Assembly (NCBI GenBank): GCA_002798275.1
Contig: NWQR01000017.1
Span: 1 to 64,000, forward strand
Length of the DNA: 64,000 bases
Reading direction: 5' to 3'
DNA from: Lysobacteraceae bacterium NML08-0793
GTDB taxonomy: Bacteria; Pseudomonadota; Gammaproteobacteria; Xanthomonadales; Xanthomonadaceae
The position numbers and the translations under genes are program-made. The notes under the pieces were generated by a model. It saw only the letters and a list, made by a program, of their open reading frames with translations. It was not told where the DNA came from and did not search any database. This document shows, piece after piece, positions 37,918 to 46,812 of this stretch (positions are counted from its first letter, which is position 1; each line of letters starts with the position of its first letter).

Positions 37918-39216
37918 TCAATCCGGCAGCATCAGGCTGACGCCAAGGCCGCCGCCTTCGCGGTTGGCAAGGCTGATATGGCCGCCGTGGGATTCGATGA
38001 TTTCGCGGGCCAGCGCCAGTCCAAGGCCGGTGCCATGGCGTTTGGTGGAATAGAACGGCAGCAGCGCCTGCGCCAGCACGGCCTCGTTCATGCCGCTGCC
38101 ACGGTCGAGAATGTCAATGCGCCAGCCTTGTGGCTGGCGGCGCAGCCGCAGTTGCACTTCGTGCGCGGCACTGCCGGACTCGTGTGCGTTCTTGATGAGA
38201 TTGAGCAGGGCTTGTTCCAGTTGCGCACGGTCGGCGCGGAACTGGGCATCGCCATGCGCCCTGTCCCATTGAAAATCCATCTGCTGTTGCAGGGCGCTCA
38301 AAAAAGCGTCCCAGCGGATCGGCTCCAGACGGGGCGCAGGCAGTTTGGCAAAGCGCGCGTAATCGCGGATGAAGCCTTCCAGATGACGGGCGCGCTCCTC
38401 GATGGTGGCGAGCGCCAGCGGTAATGGCTCATAGTGCTGGCGGCGCAGCAGTTCCGCCCCCGAATGCGCCAGCGAGGCAATCGGTGCCAGCGAGTTGTTG
38501 AGCTCATGGCTGATGACGCGGATGACCTTTTTCCAGGTGGCGACTTCTTGCCGGCGCAGCTCGGCGGTGAGCTGGCGCAGCAGCAGCAATTCATGCGGGC
38601 GGCCATTGAGGCGCAAGGGGCGGCGCGAGAGGTGATAAATGTCCTCGTCATCTTCGCTGCCGACGGCAAACAAGGCATCGCCCTGATGGCTGAACGCCTG
38701 CTGCATGGCTTCGGGGCGATGCGCCAGCAGCGCGGGCAGGCTGTGTCCTTCCAGCCGCCGGCCTTCGCCCAGCAAGCGCCGGGCCGCCAGATTGCCCAGC
38801 ACCACGCGGCCGTGGTTATCGACCAGTAGCATCGCCTGCGGCGAGTTCTGCACCACGGTATCGAGCAGCAATTCACGCTGTTGCAGGCGGTTGCGCTGCG
38901 CGCGCAGGGTGTCGCCCAGGCGGTTGTGCGCGGCCACCAGCATGCCCAGCTCATCACGCTGCGGCCAGACCAGCGAAAAACTGAAATCGCCATCGCGGTA
39001 GCTGTCCACGGTACCGGCCAGGGCGCGATACATCGCCAATATCCGGCCTTGCTGGTGGTTGAGGTGCAGGCCAAGCAGCAGCAGCCAGAATGCGCTGAGG
39101 GCAAGCAGGCCGTACAGCGGCCAGCCATAGCGCAGGCCAAGCGCCAGCGAGAGCATCAATGCCGTGCCATAGGCGGCCAGCAGGAGGGCAAGGCGCAGGC
39201 GCAAGGAAATGAACAT
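37918..39216 (-). CDS. Membrane sensor histidine kinase (NtrY-like)
   Basis: A 432-aa kinase with two N-terminal membrane helices (about 8-28 and 32-52), a HAMP-like linker, a PAS domain (about 118-210), the phosphoacceptor His237 in VISHELNNSLAPI, N box LINLIKNAHESG, G1 LDRGSGM and G2 GTGLGLALAREI. The very short periplasmic loop suggests it senses a membrane or cytoplasmic signal. It starts 2 bp after the response regulator stop, so they form a pair. Confidence 0.92.
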   Translation of the reverse strand: MFISLRLRLALLLAAYGTALMLSLALGLRYGWPLYGLLALSAFWLLLLGLHLNHQQGRILAMYRALAGTVDSYRDGDFSFSLVWPQRDELGMLVAAHNRLGDTLRAQRNRLQQRELLLDTVVQNSPQAMLLVDNHGRVVLGNLAARRLLGEGRRLEGHSLPALLAHRPEAMQQAFSHQGDALFAVGSEDDEDIYHLSRRPLRLNGRPHELLLLRQLTAELRRQEVATWKKVIRVISHELNNSLAPIASLAHSGAELLRRQHYEPLPLALATIEERARHLEGFIRDYARFAKLPAPRLEPIRWDAFLSALQQQMDFQWDRAHGDAQFRADRAQLEQALLNLIKNAHESGSAAHEVQLRLRRQPQGWRIDILDRGSGMNEAVLAQALLPFYSTKRHGTGLGLALAREIIESHGGHISLANREGGGLGVSLMLPD

Positions 39217-39218
39217 GA

Positions 39219-40550
39219 CTAACGCGCGATGCCGAATTTGTCCATGCGCCGGTACAGCGCCTGCCGTGAAAGCCCAAGCTCGGCGGCGGCCTGTGCTATC
39301 ACGCCGTGATGCTGGCGCAGCGCCGCCTCGATTTCGCTCTGGGTGGGCTCATGACTGCTCTGTGGCGGTGCGCTGTGGCTGGCAAGTCCCAGCGCGCTGG
39401 TCGGGATTTCATCGCCCGCACTCAGCAAGGCGGCGCGCTGCATCACATTGCGCAACTCGCGAACATTGCCCGGCCACTCATGCGCCAACAGTGCCTGCTC
39501 GGCATCGGCGGTAAGCTGCTTTTCGCTGCCCAGAAAGTGCCGTGCCAGCGGCAGGATGTCGGCACGGCGTGCGGCCAGCGGCGGTAACGCCAGCTCGATG
39601 GCGTTCAGGCGGTAATACAAATCCTGGCGGAACTCGCCGCGGGCAATCATTGTCGGCAGGTCGGCATTGGTGGCGGCGATGATGCGTACCTTGACCGATT
39701 GCTCGCGCTGGCTGCCCAGGCGGCTGAAGCGCCCGGTTTCCAGCACCCGCAGCAGCTTGGTTTGCCCGGCCAGCGGCAAGGTGCCGATTTCATCCAGAAA
39801 CAGCGTGCCGCCGTCGGCGGCCTCGAACTTGCCGGGTCGGGCGCGGGTTGCGCCGGTATAGGCGCCTGCCTCGGCGCCGAACAATTCGCCTTCGACCAAA
39901 TCCGCCGGCAGCGCGCCGCAGTTGAGCGCGACAAACGGCCCGCGCGCAACGGCAGAATTGGCATGCAGGATTTCGGCGATTTTTTCCTTGCCGCTGCCGT
40001 TGGGGCCGGTGATCAGCACTGACAGTGGCGAGGCCGCCACCCGGCAGGCCAGGCTTAGCACTTCCTCGCTGGCGGCATCGGCATAGATAAAGCCGCACAA
40101 ATCATGCTGCTCGGCCAGCGCCTGGCGGCGTTGCCGCTGGCGCTGCGTGGCTTGGCTGAGTGCCTTGCGGGTATCGGCCAGCTCCAGCAGGTTGCGCACA
40201 CAGGTCAGCAGCTTGTCATCGTCCCAGGGCTTGCCAAGGTAGTCGGCGGCTCCGGCCTTGACAAGCGATACCGCGCGTTCCAATTGCGTCCAGGCGGTGA
40301 GCAAAATCACCGGCATGTCCGGCCAGCGCGTGCGGATGTCGTGAAACAACTGCTCGCCCTCCTCGCCACTGGTGGTGTCAGCCTCGAAGTTCATGTCGGC
40401 AATCACCAGGTCGATATCGCCACGCCCCAGCCGCGCCAGCCCCTCGGCCGGAGACTTGGCGCTGATAGCGTCAATATCGTTCAGCGAAAACAGCAAGGTC
40501 AGCGCCGTGGCGACCGCCGGGTTGTCGTCAATGATGAGGATGCGGGGCAT
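39219..40550 (-). CDS. Sigma-54-dependent response regulator (NtrC family)
   Basis: A 443-aa bacterial enhancer-binding protein. The receiver has Asp7–Asp9 acidic region, phosphoacceptor Asp52 (VIADMNF) and Lys107 (LGKPW). The AAA+ domain has Walker A GPNGSGKEK, the sigma-54 contact loop GAYTGA, Walker B GGTLFLDEIG and the sensor region IIAATNADL. A Fis-type helix-turn-helix is at the end (AAAELGLSRQALYRRMDKFG). Everything needed for sigma-54 activation is intact. It is a likely activator of the -24/-12 promoter at 48.13 kb. I chose ATG 40550, which gives MPRILIIDDN. Confidence 0.93.
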   Translation of the reverse strand: MPRILIIDDNPAVATALTLLFSLNDIDAISAKSPAEGLARLGRGDIDLVIADMNFEADTTSGEEGEQLFHDIRTRWPDMPVILLTAWTQLERAVSLVKAGAADYLGKPWDDDKLLTCVRNLLELADTRKALSQATQRQRQRRQALAEQHDLCGFIYADAASEEVLSLACRVAASPLSVLITGPNGSGKEKIAEILHANSAVARGPFVALNCGALPADLVEGELFGAEAGAYTGATRARPGKFEAADGGTLFLDEIGTLPLAGQTKLLRVLETGRFSRLGSQREQSVKVRIIAATNADLPTMIARGEFRQDLYYRLNAIELALPPLAARRADILPLARHFLGSEKQLTADAEQALLAHEWPGNVRELRNVMQRAALLSAGDEIPTSALGLASHSAPPQSSHEPTQSEIEAALRQHHGVIAQAAAELGLSRQALYRRMDKFGIAR

Positions 40551-40652
40551 GGATAGGGTTGATAGGTTGGGCTTGGCGTGACTGGTCAGGTTTGCAGGCG
40601 GCAGGCATAGCATGTGCAGGCGTTTGGCGTGCTACTGCGGTGGCAGGGCAGC

Positions 40653-41558
40653 TCAAGGCCGCCCCCATTCCAGCGCGCCGATGCGCAGGGCATCGCCATC
40701 AAGCTGGCAGATGTCCAGGGTGATGGCCTCGGCGATGTCGTCACTGTCTATGCTCACCATCACCCAGGCCAGCATCGTGGCCGGCATGTCAGGCAGGTCA
40801 TTGTGCGGCGGCAGGGCGTGTACGCGGTTGATGGGCGTTTCGGCGTAAGACACCATCGCCTCGTAGTCTTTTTGCAGGTCATTGATGGTGGTTTCGTCCT
40901 GCAATTCCGGCATTAGCATGGCATACGCGCGGGCGTAATCGCCATCGACCAGCGCCCAAGCAAAATCTTCGGCGCATTCGCAGATACGCCTGCTTTGCGC
41001 CTCGCTCAAAGGCGCGCGCCGGGCGGCGTTGTCCTGCGCATTGCAGGATGCCTCGTCCCCGTCCGCAGCGCCGAGCCTTGCCGCCATGGCAAAGGCCTGC
41101 TCCATTTCATTAGAAAGGCCGGGGCTGAACTGCGCCATGCGCTGCATCATTTGCTGCCTGAGCCAGTCCAGCGTGTCGTCTTCCGACTTCGGACCCTGGC
41201 CTTGTTGCAGCAGGCGGCATTGCCAGAGCACCGGTTGCAGCTCGGCCAGCGAGAGGTAGTCGCCCTGCGCCGCGCAGGCCTCGAAACTGCCAATAGCCGC
41301 ATCAAAATCGCCCAGCTCCATCAACAGCAGGGCGCGCTGGTACATCCAGAAGCCTTGCGGATACACGGCCACGGCCTGGGCATACAGTTGCTCGGCTTCG
41401 CGCAGGCGCCCGGTATGAATGGGGCGCGGCATCATGCCGCTGGACATGACCCAGCCTTCGCCTTGGGGTAGTGGCAGGTCGGCTTTGCCGCGCGCGGCAG
41501 TGCGCTCGGCCTGGGTGGCGATGGCTTCGGCGGCCTTGCGCTGGATGGCATCGGTCAT
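40653..41558 (-). CDS. TPR-like protein of the DUF4304 operon
   Basis: A 301-aa soluble protein. Two helix-turn-helix units of TPR type are visible at about 45-115 (GRLREAEQLYAQAVAVYPQ; MYQRALLLMELGDFDAAIGSF). The C-terminal part (CAEDFAWALVDGDYARAYAML…DLQKDYEAMVSYAE) resembles small NTF2-like domains that follow TPRs in some proteins, but I am not sure. ATG 41558 has AGGAG upstream and overlaps the preceding stop by 4 bp. It is last in a three-gene operon. Confidence 0.7.
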   Translation of the reverse strand: MTDAIQRKAAEAIATQAERTAARGKADLPLPQGEGWVMSSGMMPRPIHTGRLREAEQLYAQAVAVYPQGFWMYQRALLLMELGDFDAAIGSFEACAAQGDYLSLAELQPVLWQCRLLQQGQGPKSEDDTLDWLRQQMMQRMAQFSPGLSNEMEQAFAMAARLGAADGDEASCNAQDNAARRAPLSEAQSRRICECAEDFAWALVDGDYARAYAMLMPELQDETTINDLQKDYEAMVSYAETPINRVHALPPHNDLPDMPATMLAWVMVSIDSDDIAEAITLDICQLDGDALRIGALEWGRP

Positions 41559-42241
41559 GATGTTTCTCCTTGGGGTTTGCGCAGCGGGTCGCCGCCGTGG
41601 GCGTCCCAGTAGGCGACATAATCGCAGGCATCGCGCAGCAGCCAGTAGCGCAGGCATTCCTCGGCCTCCTTGGTCTTGCCGCTGCCCAGCGCATCAAAGT
41701 AATGCTCACGGAATTCTTGGGCTTGCGCACGCTTTTCCGCGTTGTAGCGCCGCGCGGCGGCAGCGTTTGCATCACTGCTCATGCGTGTCCAGAACGGCAA
41801 GGCCTGTTGCACGAAGGCGGCTTCAAAATCGTCCATCACCGCATCAAGGTTGCTGCCGTCGGCCGCCACACGCCAGAGGCTCATATCCTTTCTGCGCCCG
41901 CCGCCGGCCTGGCTTGGCGCGTCATCGCATTGCACGCTCATCAGATATTGCGTGCCCCAATAAGATTCTCGCGCCTGCAAATAGCGCTCGACGATGGCCT
42001 GCTCATCGGCATCGAAATGGTAAATGCCCGCCACGCAATCAAAGGTGCTATCGGCGCTCGGCCGCCCGATATGCTGCAAATGTGCATTCAATGCGCGGCT
42101 GGCGGCATACCACACCTGCCCGTCAGCGAGACGGTAATAGCTGCGGCCGATGTGGTGCTGAAAGCCCTGCGCCTGCAAATGCGGCCACAGGCGCTTGTGC
42201 AAGGCGCTGGCGATTTTGCTGCTGCTGATATGCGTGCTCAT
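41555..42241 (-). CDS. DUF4304-like protein
   Basis: A 228-aa soluble protein. The N-terminal half (IASALHKRLWPHLQAQGFQHHIGRS…VWYAASRALNAHLQH) follows the DUF4304 pattern of a helix, then GF and basic residues, then an aromatic strand. The C-terminal half is charged and helical (RRYNAEKRAQAQEFREHYFDAL). It overlaps both neighbours by 4 bp. Function is unknown; DUF4304 proteins are often found near toxin/immunity genes, which is only a hint. Confidence 0.65.
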   Translation of the reverse strand: MSTHISSSKIASALHKRLWPHLQAQGFQHHIGRSYYRLADGQVWYAASRALNAHLQHIGRPSADSTFDCVAGIYHFDADEQAIVERYLQARESYWGTQYLMSVQCDDAPSQAGGGRRKDMSLWRVAADGSNLDAVMDDFEAAFVQQALPFWTRMSSDANAAAARRYNAEKRAQAQEFREHYFDALGSGKTKEAEECLRYWLLRDACDYVAYWDAHGGDPLRKPQGETS

Positions 42242-42888
42242 GCCTCCGGCTCCTGATTCAGCACCAGCCCATGTGCGGCGGTCAGTGCATGGATCTGCGC
42301 GGCGAGGGATTTGCGGTATTCAAGGCCGATATTGAGCCGCTCGCGCGCCTTGTCGTGCTCGCCCAGCAAGAGATAAAAGCTGGCGGCATGCAGTGGGTCA
42401 AGCGGCATCGGGGCGCCACCGGGCAGCTGCGCAAAATCGCCGCCGGCGGCCTGGAATGCTTCTGGCGTGAAGGCGGCAAACCAGGGCAGGGCGTGATTCA
42501 ACACCGCCTGTTGCAGCGTGTGAGCCAGGGCTTCGTCGTGGGTCACCGTGTCCATTGACCACCAGAAGTCCTCGTCTTTTTCTGGCAGCAGCGCACCGAT
42601 GCGCTGGCGGAAATGGCATTGGTATTCCTGCGGCTTTTCGAGCAGCGGCGCATCCAGCAGCGCCGCGATTTGCGGCAGGTACAGGCCAAGATTGACGGTG
42701 AACTCGCCTTTGCCTTCCGTGTTGTACTTGCCGCCCTGTATGTCGATGACTTCCACCGCGCCATCATCGCGGCTGCGGCGAAACACGCGCGCCTGTTTCT
42801 TGAAACCGGCGGCCTTCAGCGGCGTGGCAAGTGCCAGTTTGATGATGGTGTCGATGCGTTTACCGATGGGGAGCATGGAAAGATTCAA
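42238..42888 (-). CDS. DUF4304 domain protein
   Basis: A 216-aa protein with a clear DUF4304 start: KRIDTIIKLALATPLKAAGFKKQARVFRRS, then VEVIDIQGGKYNTEGKGEFTVNLGLYL. The C-terminal part has a TPR-like segment (ASFYLLLGEHDKARERLNIGLEYRKSLA). It is first of three overlapping genes. It and the next gene share the same overall plan, suggesting an old duplication. Role unknown. Confidence 0.7.
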   Translation of the reverse strand: MNLSMLPIGKRIDTIIKLALATPLKAAGFKKQARVFRRSRDDGAVEVIDIQGGKYNTEGKGEFTVNLGLYLPQIAALLDAPLLEKPQEYQCHFRQRIGALLPEKDEDFWWSMDTVTHDEALAHTLQQAVLNHALPWFAAFTPEAFQAAGGDFAQLPGGAPMPLDPLHAASFYLLLGEHDKARERLNIGLEYRKSLAAQIHALTAAHGLVLNQEPEA

Positions 42889-42966
42889 GCAGGGCAGCAG
42901 TGATGAGGGCAGGTTACAGCAAGGCCACTTGACGGGCTTCTTCAGGCCTGGTCGGGGGCATGAGTG

Positions 42967-42991
42967 ATACGCTTATGCGTATAAAGCGTAT
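42967..42991. promoter_or_regulatory. Inverted repeat upstream of the mazE-like gene
   Basis: An 8-bp arm pair ATACGCTT/AAGCGTAT with a 9-bp spacer, 12 bp before the antitoxin ATG. A nested 6-bp pair ATACGC/GCGTAT shares the left arm. Likely operator for the ribbon-helix-helix antitoxin. Confidence 0.6.
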
Positions 42992-43003
42992 TGGGGGTGC
43001 ATC

Positions 43004-43234
43004 ATGCATAAGCGAATGAGCATTACTCTGGATGAGGCGGTTTACGAAGGGCTCTACCGGCGGGTAGGCAAGCGCCGCATGAGCCAGTTCATTGAAGACT
43101 TGCTGCGTCTGCATGTCACCGATGCCGCACTGGATAAAGGTTATGCGGCCATGGCGGCAGACCAGGCGCGTGAGGCCGAAGCCAAGACATGGTGCAATGC
43201 ACTGGCCGGGGATGCGGACGATGGTTCGTGGTGA
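43004..43234 (+). CDS. MazE-like ribbon-helix-helix antitoxin
   Basis: A 76-aa protein. KRMSITLDEAVYEGLYRRVGKRRMSQFIEDLLRLHV is a ribbon-helix-helix DNA-binding domain, and the acidic C-terminus (EAEAKTWCNALAGDADDGSW) is a typical toxin-binding tail. GGGGG precedes the start by about 7 nt. It overlaps the toxin frame by 14 bp. The antitoxin is intact although its toxin is not. Confidence 0.85.
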   Translation: MHKRMSITLDEAVYEGLYRRVGKRRMSQFIEDLLRLHVTDAALDKGYAAMAADQAREAEAKTWCNALAGDADDGSW

Positions 43235-43547
43235 AGTCTGGTAGGTAGAGTTTGACCCCGCTGTTGGCAGTGAAATCCGCAAACGCCGCCCGGCCATCAT
43301 CGTCAGCAATGATGCGGCCAATCGGAATCTGGCACGGGTGGTGGTCATACCGCTCACCAGCAATACCGAGCGGCTCTATCCCGGTGAAGCCTTGGTCATG
43401 GCGGGGAGCCAGCAAAGCAAGGCCATGGCCGATCAAATCATGGCGGCGGACAAACAGCGCCTGAAAAGCCGCCTTGGTGCAGTTTCCAAGGCGGATATGC
43501 AGGCGGTTGAAGATGCCATCAAGCTGCATTTGGCATTGCCTTTGTAA
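43221..43547 (+). pseudogene. MazF/PemK-type toxin interrupted by an amber codon
   Basis: From ATG 43221, overlapping the antitoxin stop, the frame reads MVRGEVW, then TAG at 43242-43244, then VEFDPAVGSEIRKRRPAIIV and an otherwise complete MazF body (VVVIPLTSN; MADQIMAADKQRL) to 43547. Family members have tryptophan (TGG) at this spot (GEVWW/GEIWL), so a single G-to-A change explains the stop. No good start lies directly after it; GTG 43338 would remove the N-terminal third. The toxin is therefore probably inactive unless the amber codon is read through or is a sequencing error. Confidence 0.85.
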
Positions 43548-44783
43548 TCACACACTCCGTGTCGCAGTGGCCGGAGGGATGGCGGCGGCGCGCAGTGCGG
43601 GGGCGAGCACGGCGAGCTGGCCGAGCAGCCACAGCACCACGGCGGCGATCGGCAGGGTTTGCCAGGGCAGGCGCGGCAGCTCGTATTTGGCCATCAGGAA
43701 CTGGTTGAGGCCGAAGGCCAGCAGCAGGCCGAGCACGATGCCACCGGTAACGATGAGAAAGTTCTCGCTCTGGAAATAGCGCAGGATGTCGCCACGAGTG
43801 GCGCCGAGTGCGCGGCGGATGCCGATTTGCCGGGTGCGCTGCTGCACCCAGAAGCTGGCAAGGCCGACGATGCCGAAGGCGGTGACGGCCAGCAGCACCA
43901 CGGCGACGATGCCAAGCAGCCAGATCATGGCGCGATCCTCGGCAAAATAGTCATGGCGGATTTCGGCAAAGGTTTGCTGCGCAATCAGGATGCGCTGCGG
44001 CTCCAGTTGCTTCAGCGTGTCAGCGGCGGCCTTCAGTGCAGCTTCGGGGGAATGGCCGGGTTCAAGCCGCAGCAGGTAGTTGCCGACCAGGGTATAGGGC
44101 AGGCGCATTGGTAGCAGCATGGAGTCGTATTGTTGCTGCGGGCCGCGTGCTTCATGGCTGGGGCGCAGCAGGTTGTCGATGACGCCGACGATGGTGATCG
44201 GTTGGGTGTCGAAGTACAGCGGTTTGCCGACGGCGCTCTCTCCCGGATAGAGCTTGTCGGCCAGCGAACGGGTGATGATGATGCTGCGAATTTTCCCCAG
44301 CGCCTCGTTCATCGCAGCCTCGTTCGGCACATCAATGAGCTCTTCGCTGGCAAAATCGCGCCCGGCCAGCAGTGCGCTGCCCAGGGTGTGCCAGACGCGC
44401 TCGCCGCCCAGATACATGGTGGCATTGTGGTAGGTGACGTTATCGCCGGGGCTGGCGGACACGCCGCTGTTCCAGGAGCTATCGACCATCGGCAGTTGCG
44501 AAATCTGGCTGGCTTCAATCACTCCCGGCAAAGCGCGCAATGCGGCCAGGTCAGTCTGAGTCTGTGCCAGGGCATTGTTATGGCGGCCAATGCCGGTGAG
44601 TCGGATATTGACCAGATGCGCCTCGTCCACGCCGCTGACCACCTGGAGCGCCTGGAAGCGGCGCTGGATGAGGAACAGGGCATTGCAGAGGATGGCGCAG
44701 GTCAGCGCGATTTCCAGCAGCAGGATGCCAGCGGCGGATTTGTGCTGGCGCAGGGCAGAAAGAATCGGGCGCAGGTTCAACAT
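43548..44783 (-). CDS. MacB/FtsX-type ABC transporter permease (second)
   Basis: A 411-aa permease: an N-terminal helix (SAAGILLLEIALTCAILCNALFLI), a large periplasmic domain (about 45-280) and three C-terminal helices, with the FtsX-core VQQRTRQIGIRRALGATRGDILRYF. This is the MacB permease layout without a fused ATPase. It is last in the MFP–ATPase–permease–permease operon, 7 bp after the first permease. Confidence 0.88.
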   Translation of the reverse strand: MLNLRPILSALRQHKSAAGILLLEIALTCAILCNALFLIQRRFQALQVVSGVDEAHLVNIRLTGIGRHNNALAQTQTDLAALRALPGVIEASQISQLPMVDSSWNSGVSASPGDNVTYHNATMYLGGERVWHTLGSALLAGRDFASEELIDVPNEAAMNEALGKIRSIIITRSLADKLYPGESAVGKPLYFDTQPITIVGVIDNLLRPSHEARGPQQQYDSMLLPMRLPYTLVGNYLLRLEPGHSPEAALKAAADTLKQLEPQRILIAQQTFAEIRHDYFAEDRAMIWLLGIVAVVLLAVTAFGIVGLASFWVQQRTRQIGIRRALGATRGDILRYFQSENFLIVTGGIVLGLLLAFGLNQFLMAKYELPRLPWQTLPIAAVVLWLLGQLAVLAPALRAAAIPPATATRSV

Positions 44784-44790
44784 GAGAGCC

Positions 44791-46083
44791 TCACTGGAGT
44801 TTCAACTGGATGGCGGGCGGGATATGCATCGCGCGCCAGGCGGGCAGCCATGCAGCCAGGAGGCTGGCGGCCACGGCGATGACGAAAGTGGTCAGCAGCA
44901 TCGGCAGGTTCATCTGCGCAAGTTCAGCATAGGCGCTGGGTTGCTGGCGCACGCCCCACAGGCCGAGGAAGGCGAGCAGCAGCCCGGCAGCGCCGCCGAT
45001 GAGGCCAATCAGGCCGCCTTCCACCAGCAATTGCAGAAAGATTTGCCGGCGGCTGGCGCCGAGCGCGCGGCGCACGCCGATTTCACCGCTGCGGCGCAGG
45101 AACTTGGCCAGCATCAGCCCGACAACGTTCACCAGACACACCGCCAGAAAACCCAGCGCCAGCCACAGTTGCAGCTTGACATCGGCAGGCACGACCCGGG
45201 TGTAGTCCAGCCAGGCCATGACATCGCGCAGGCGTACATTGGGCGGGCGGGAAAAACGTCCGGCGTCTTTTTGCTTGGCCGAGTAGTTTTCCAGATAACG
45301 CTTGAAATCCCCGGCCTGTCCTGGGGATTCCAGCTCCACCCAGTATTGAAGCCAGGCGCAGGGGGCGTTGAGATCGGTGTGCGCGCCTTCGTACATGGCA
45401 AAACAGTTCATGTTGCCGCTGGCCGACCAGTTCAAATCGCGCGCGGTGTGGTAGGGCACGATGGCCAGCTCCGGCCTGCTGAACGCGGAGACATTGTTGT
45501 CATAAAAGCGCGGCGTGGGTCGCCATGGCGCCATCACGCCGACAATGCGGAAAGTGGTGCCATTGATGCGCACGTCCTTGCCGACCGAATTGCCGCCGGC
45601 AAACAGTTTCTCGTTGAGTTCGTCGGTGATGACGGCCACCCGCGCGGCGGCGGCGTCTTCGCTGGCCTGCCAGGGCTGGCCGTAGCGCAACGGCACATTG
45701 AACATCGGGAAGAAATCGGCACTGGCGCTACGGGTGCTGGTCAGCATCGGCTCGCTGCCTTCGCCGCCCTGGATGACCGTATCGCTCCAGGCGGTGATGA
45801 CCTGACGCTTGGCGCGGCCTTCGGCCAGCAACGTCTCGGCATCAAAGCGCGAGACATCATCGGGTGGCTCGCTGTCCTGCGAGTCTTGCGGATACATGTC
45901 CAGCTGCACCCGGAACAGGCGCTCGCTCTTGTCCGGGATGGGGTTGCCCGAGAGCGTGCGGAACACGGTGAGCGTGGTCATGGTCGCGCCGATGCCCACG
46001 GCAATGGTGAGAATCATCAACACCGTGAGCGCGCGGTTGCGCCGCAAACTCATCCGGGCAAGTTTCAGGTAATAGGCCAGCAT
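44791..46083 (-). CDS. MacB/FtsX-type ABC transporter permease (first)
   Basis: A 430-aa permease from ATG 46083 (MLAYYLKLARMSLRRNRALT). One N-terminal helix, a periplasmic MacB-like domain and three C-terminal helices with LRRSGEIGVRRALGASRRQIFLQLLVEGG. It differs in sequence from its partner permease, so the transporter is probably a heterodimer. It begins 8 bp after the ATPase stop. Confidence 0.88.
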   Translation of the reverse strand: MLAYYLKLARMSLRRNRALTVLMILTIAVGIGATMTTLTVFRTLSGNPIPDKSERLFRVQLDMYPQDSQDSEPPDDVSRFDAETLLAEGRAKRQVITAWSDTVIQGGEGSEPMLTSTRSASADFFPMFNVPLRYGQPWQASEDAAAARVAVITDELNEKLFAGGNSVGKDVRINGTTFRIVGVMAPWRPTPRFYDNNVSAFSRPELAIVPYHTARDLNWSASGNMNCFAMYEGAHTDLNAPCAWLQYWVELESPGQAGDFKRYLENYSAKQKDAGRFSRPPNVRLRDVMAWLDYTRVVPADVKLQLWLALGFLAVCLVNVVGLMLAKFLRRSGEIGVRRALGASRRQIFLQLLVEGGLIGLIGGAAGLLLAFLGLWGVRQQPSAYAELAQMNLPMLLTTFVIAVAASLLAAWLPAWRAMHIPPAIQLKLQ

Positions 46084-46091
46084 GGGACACC

Positions 46092-46766
<675 letters not shown>

Positions 46767-46812
46767 GAGTTTGACTCCGGGGATTGGGGGGATGCTCAGG
46801 GCGAGCCGGTTT

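Noticed and set aside
43338-43547. Shortened MazF starting at GTG 43338
   Set aside because: It would lack the N-terminal third of the fold, including the first strands and the RNA-binding loop, so it is unlikely to be a working toxin.
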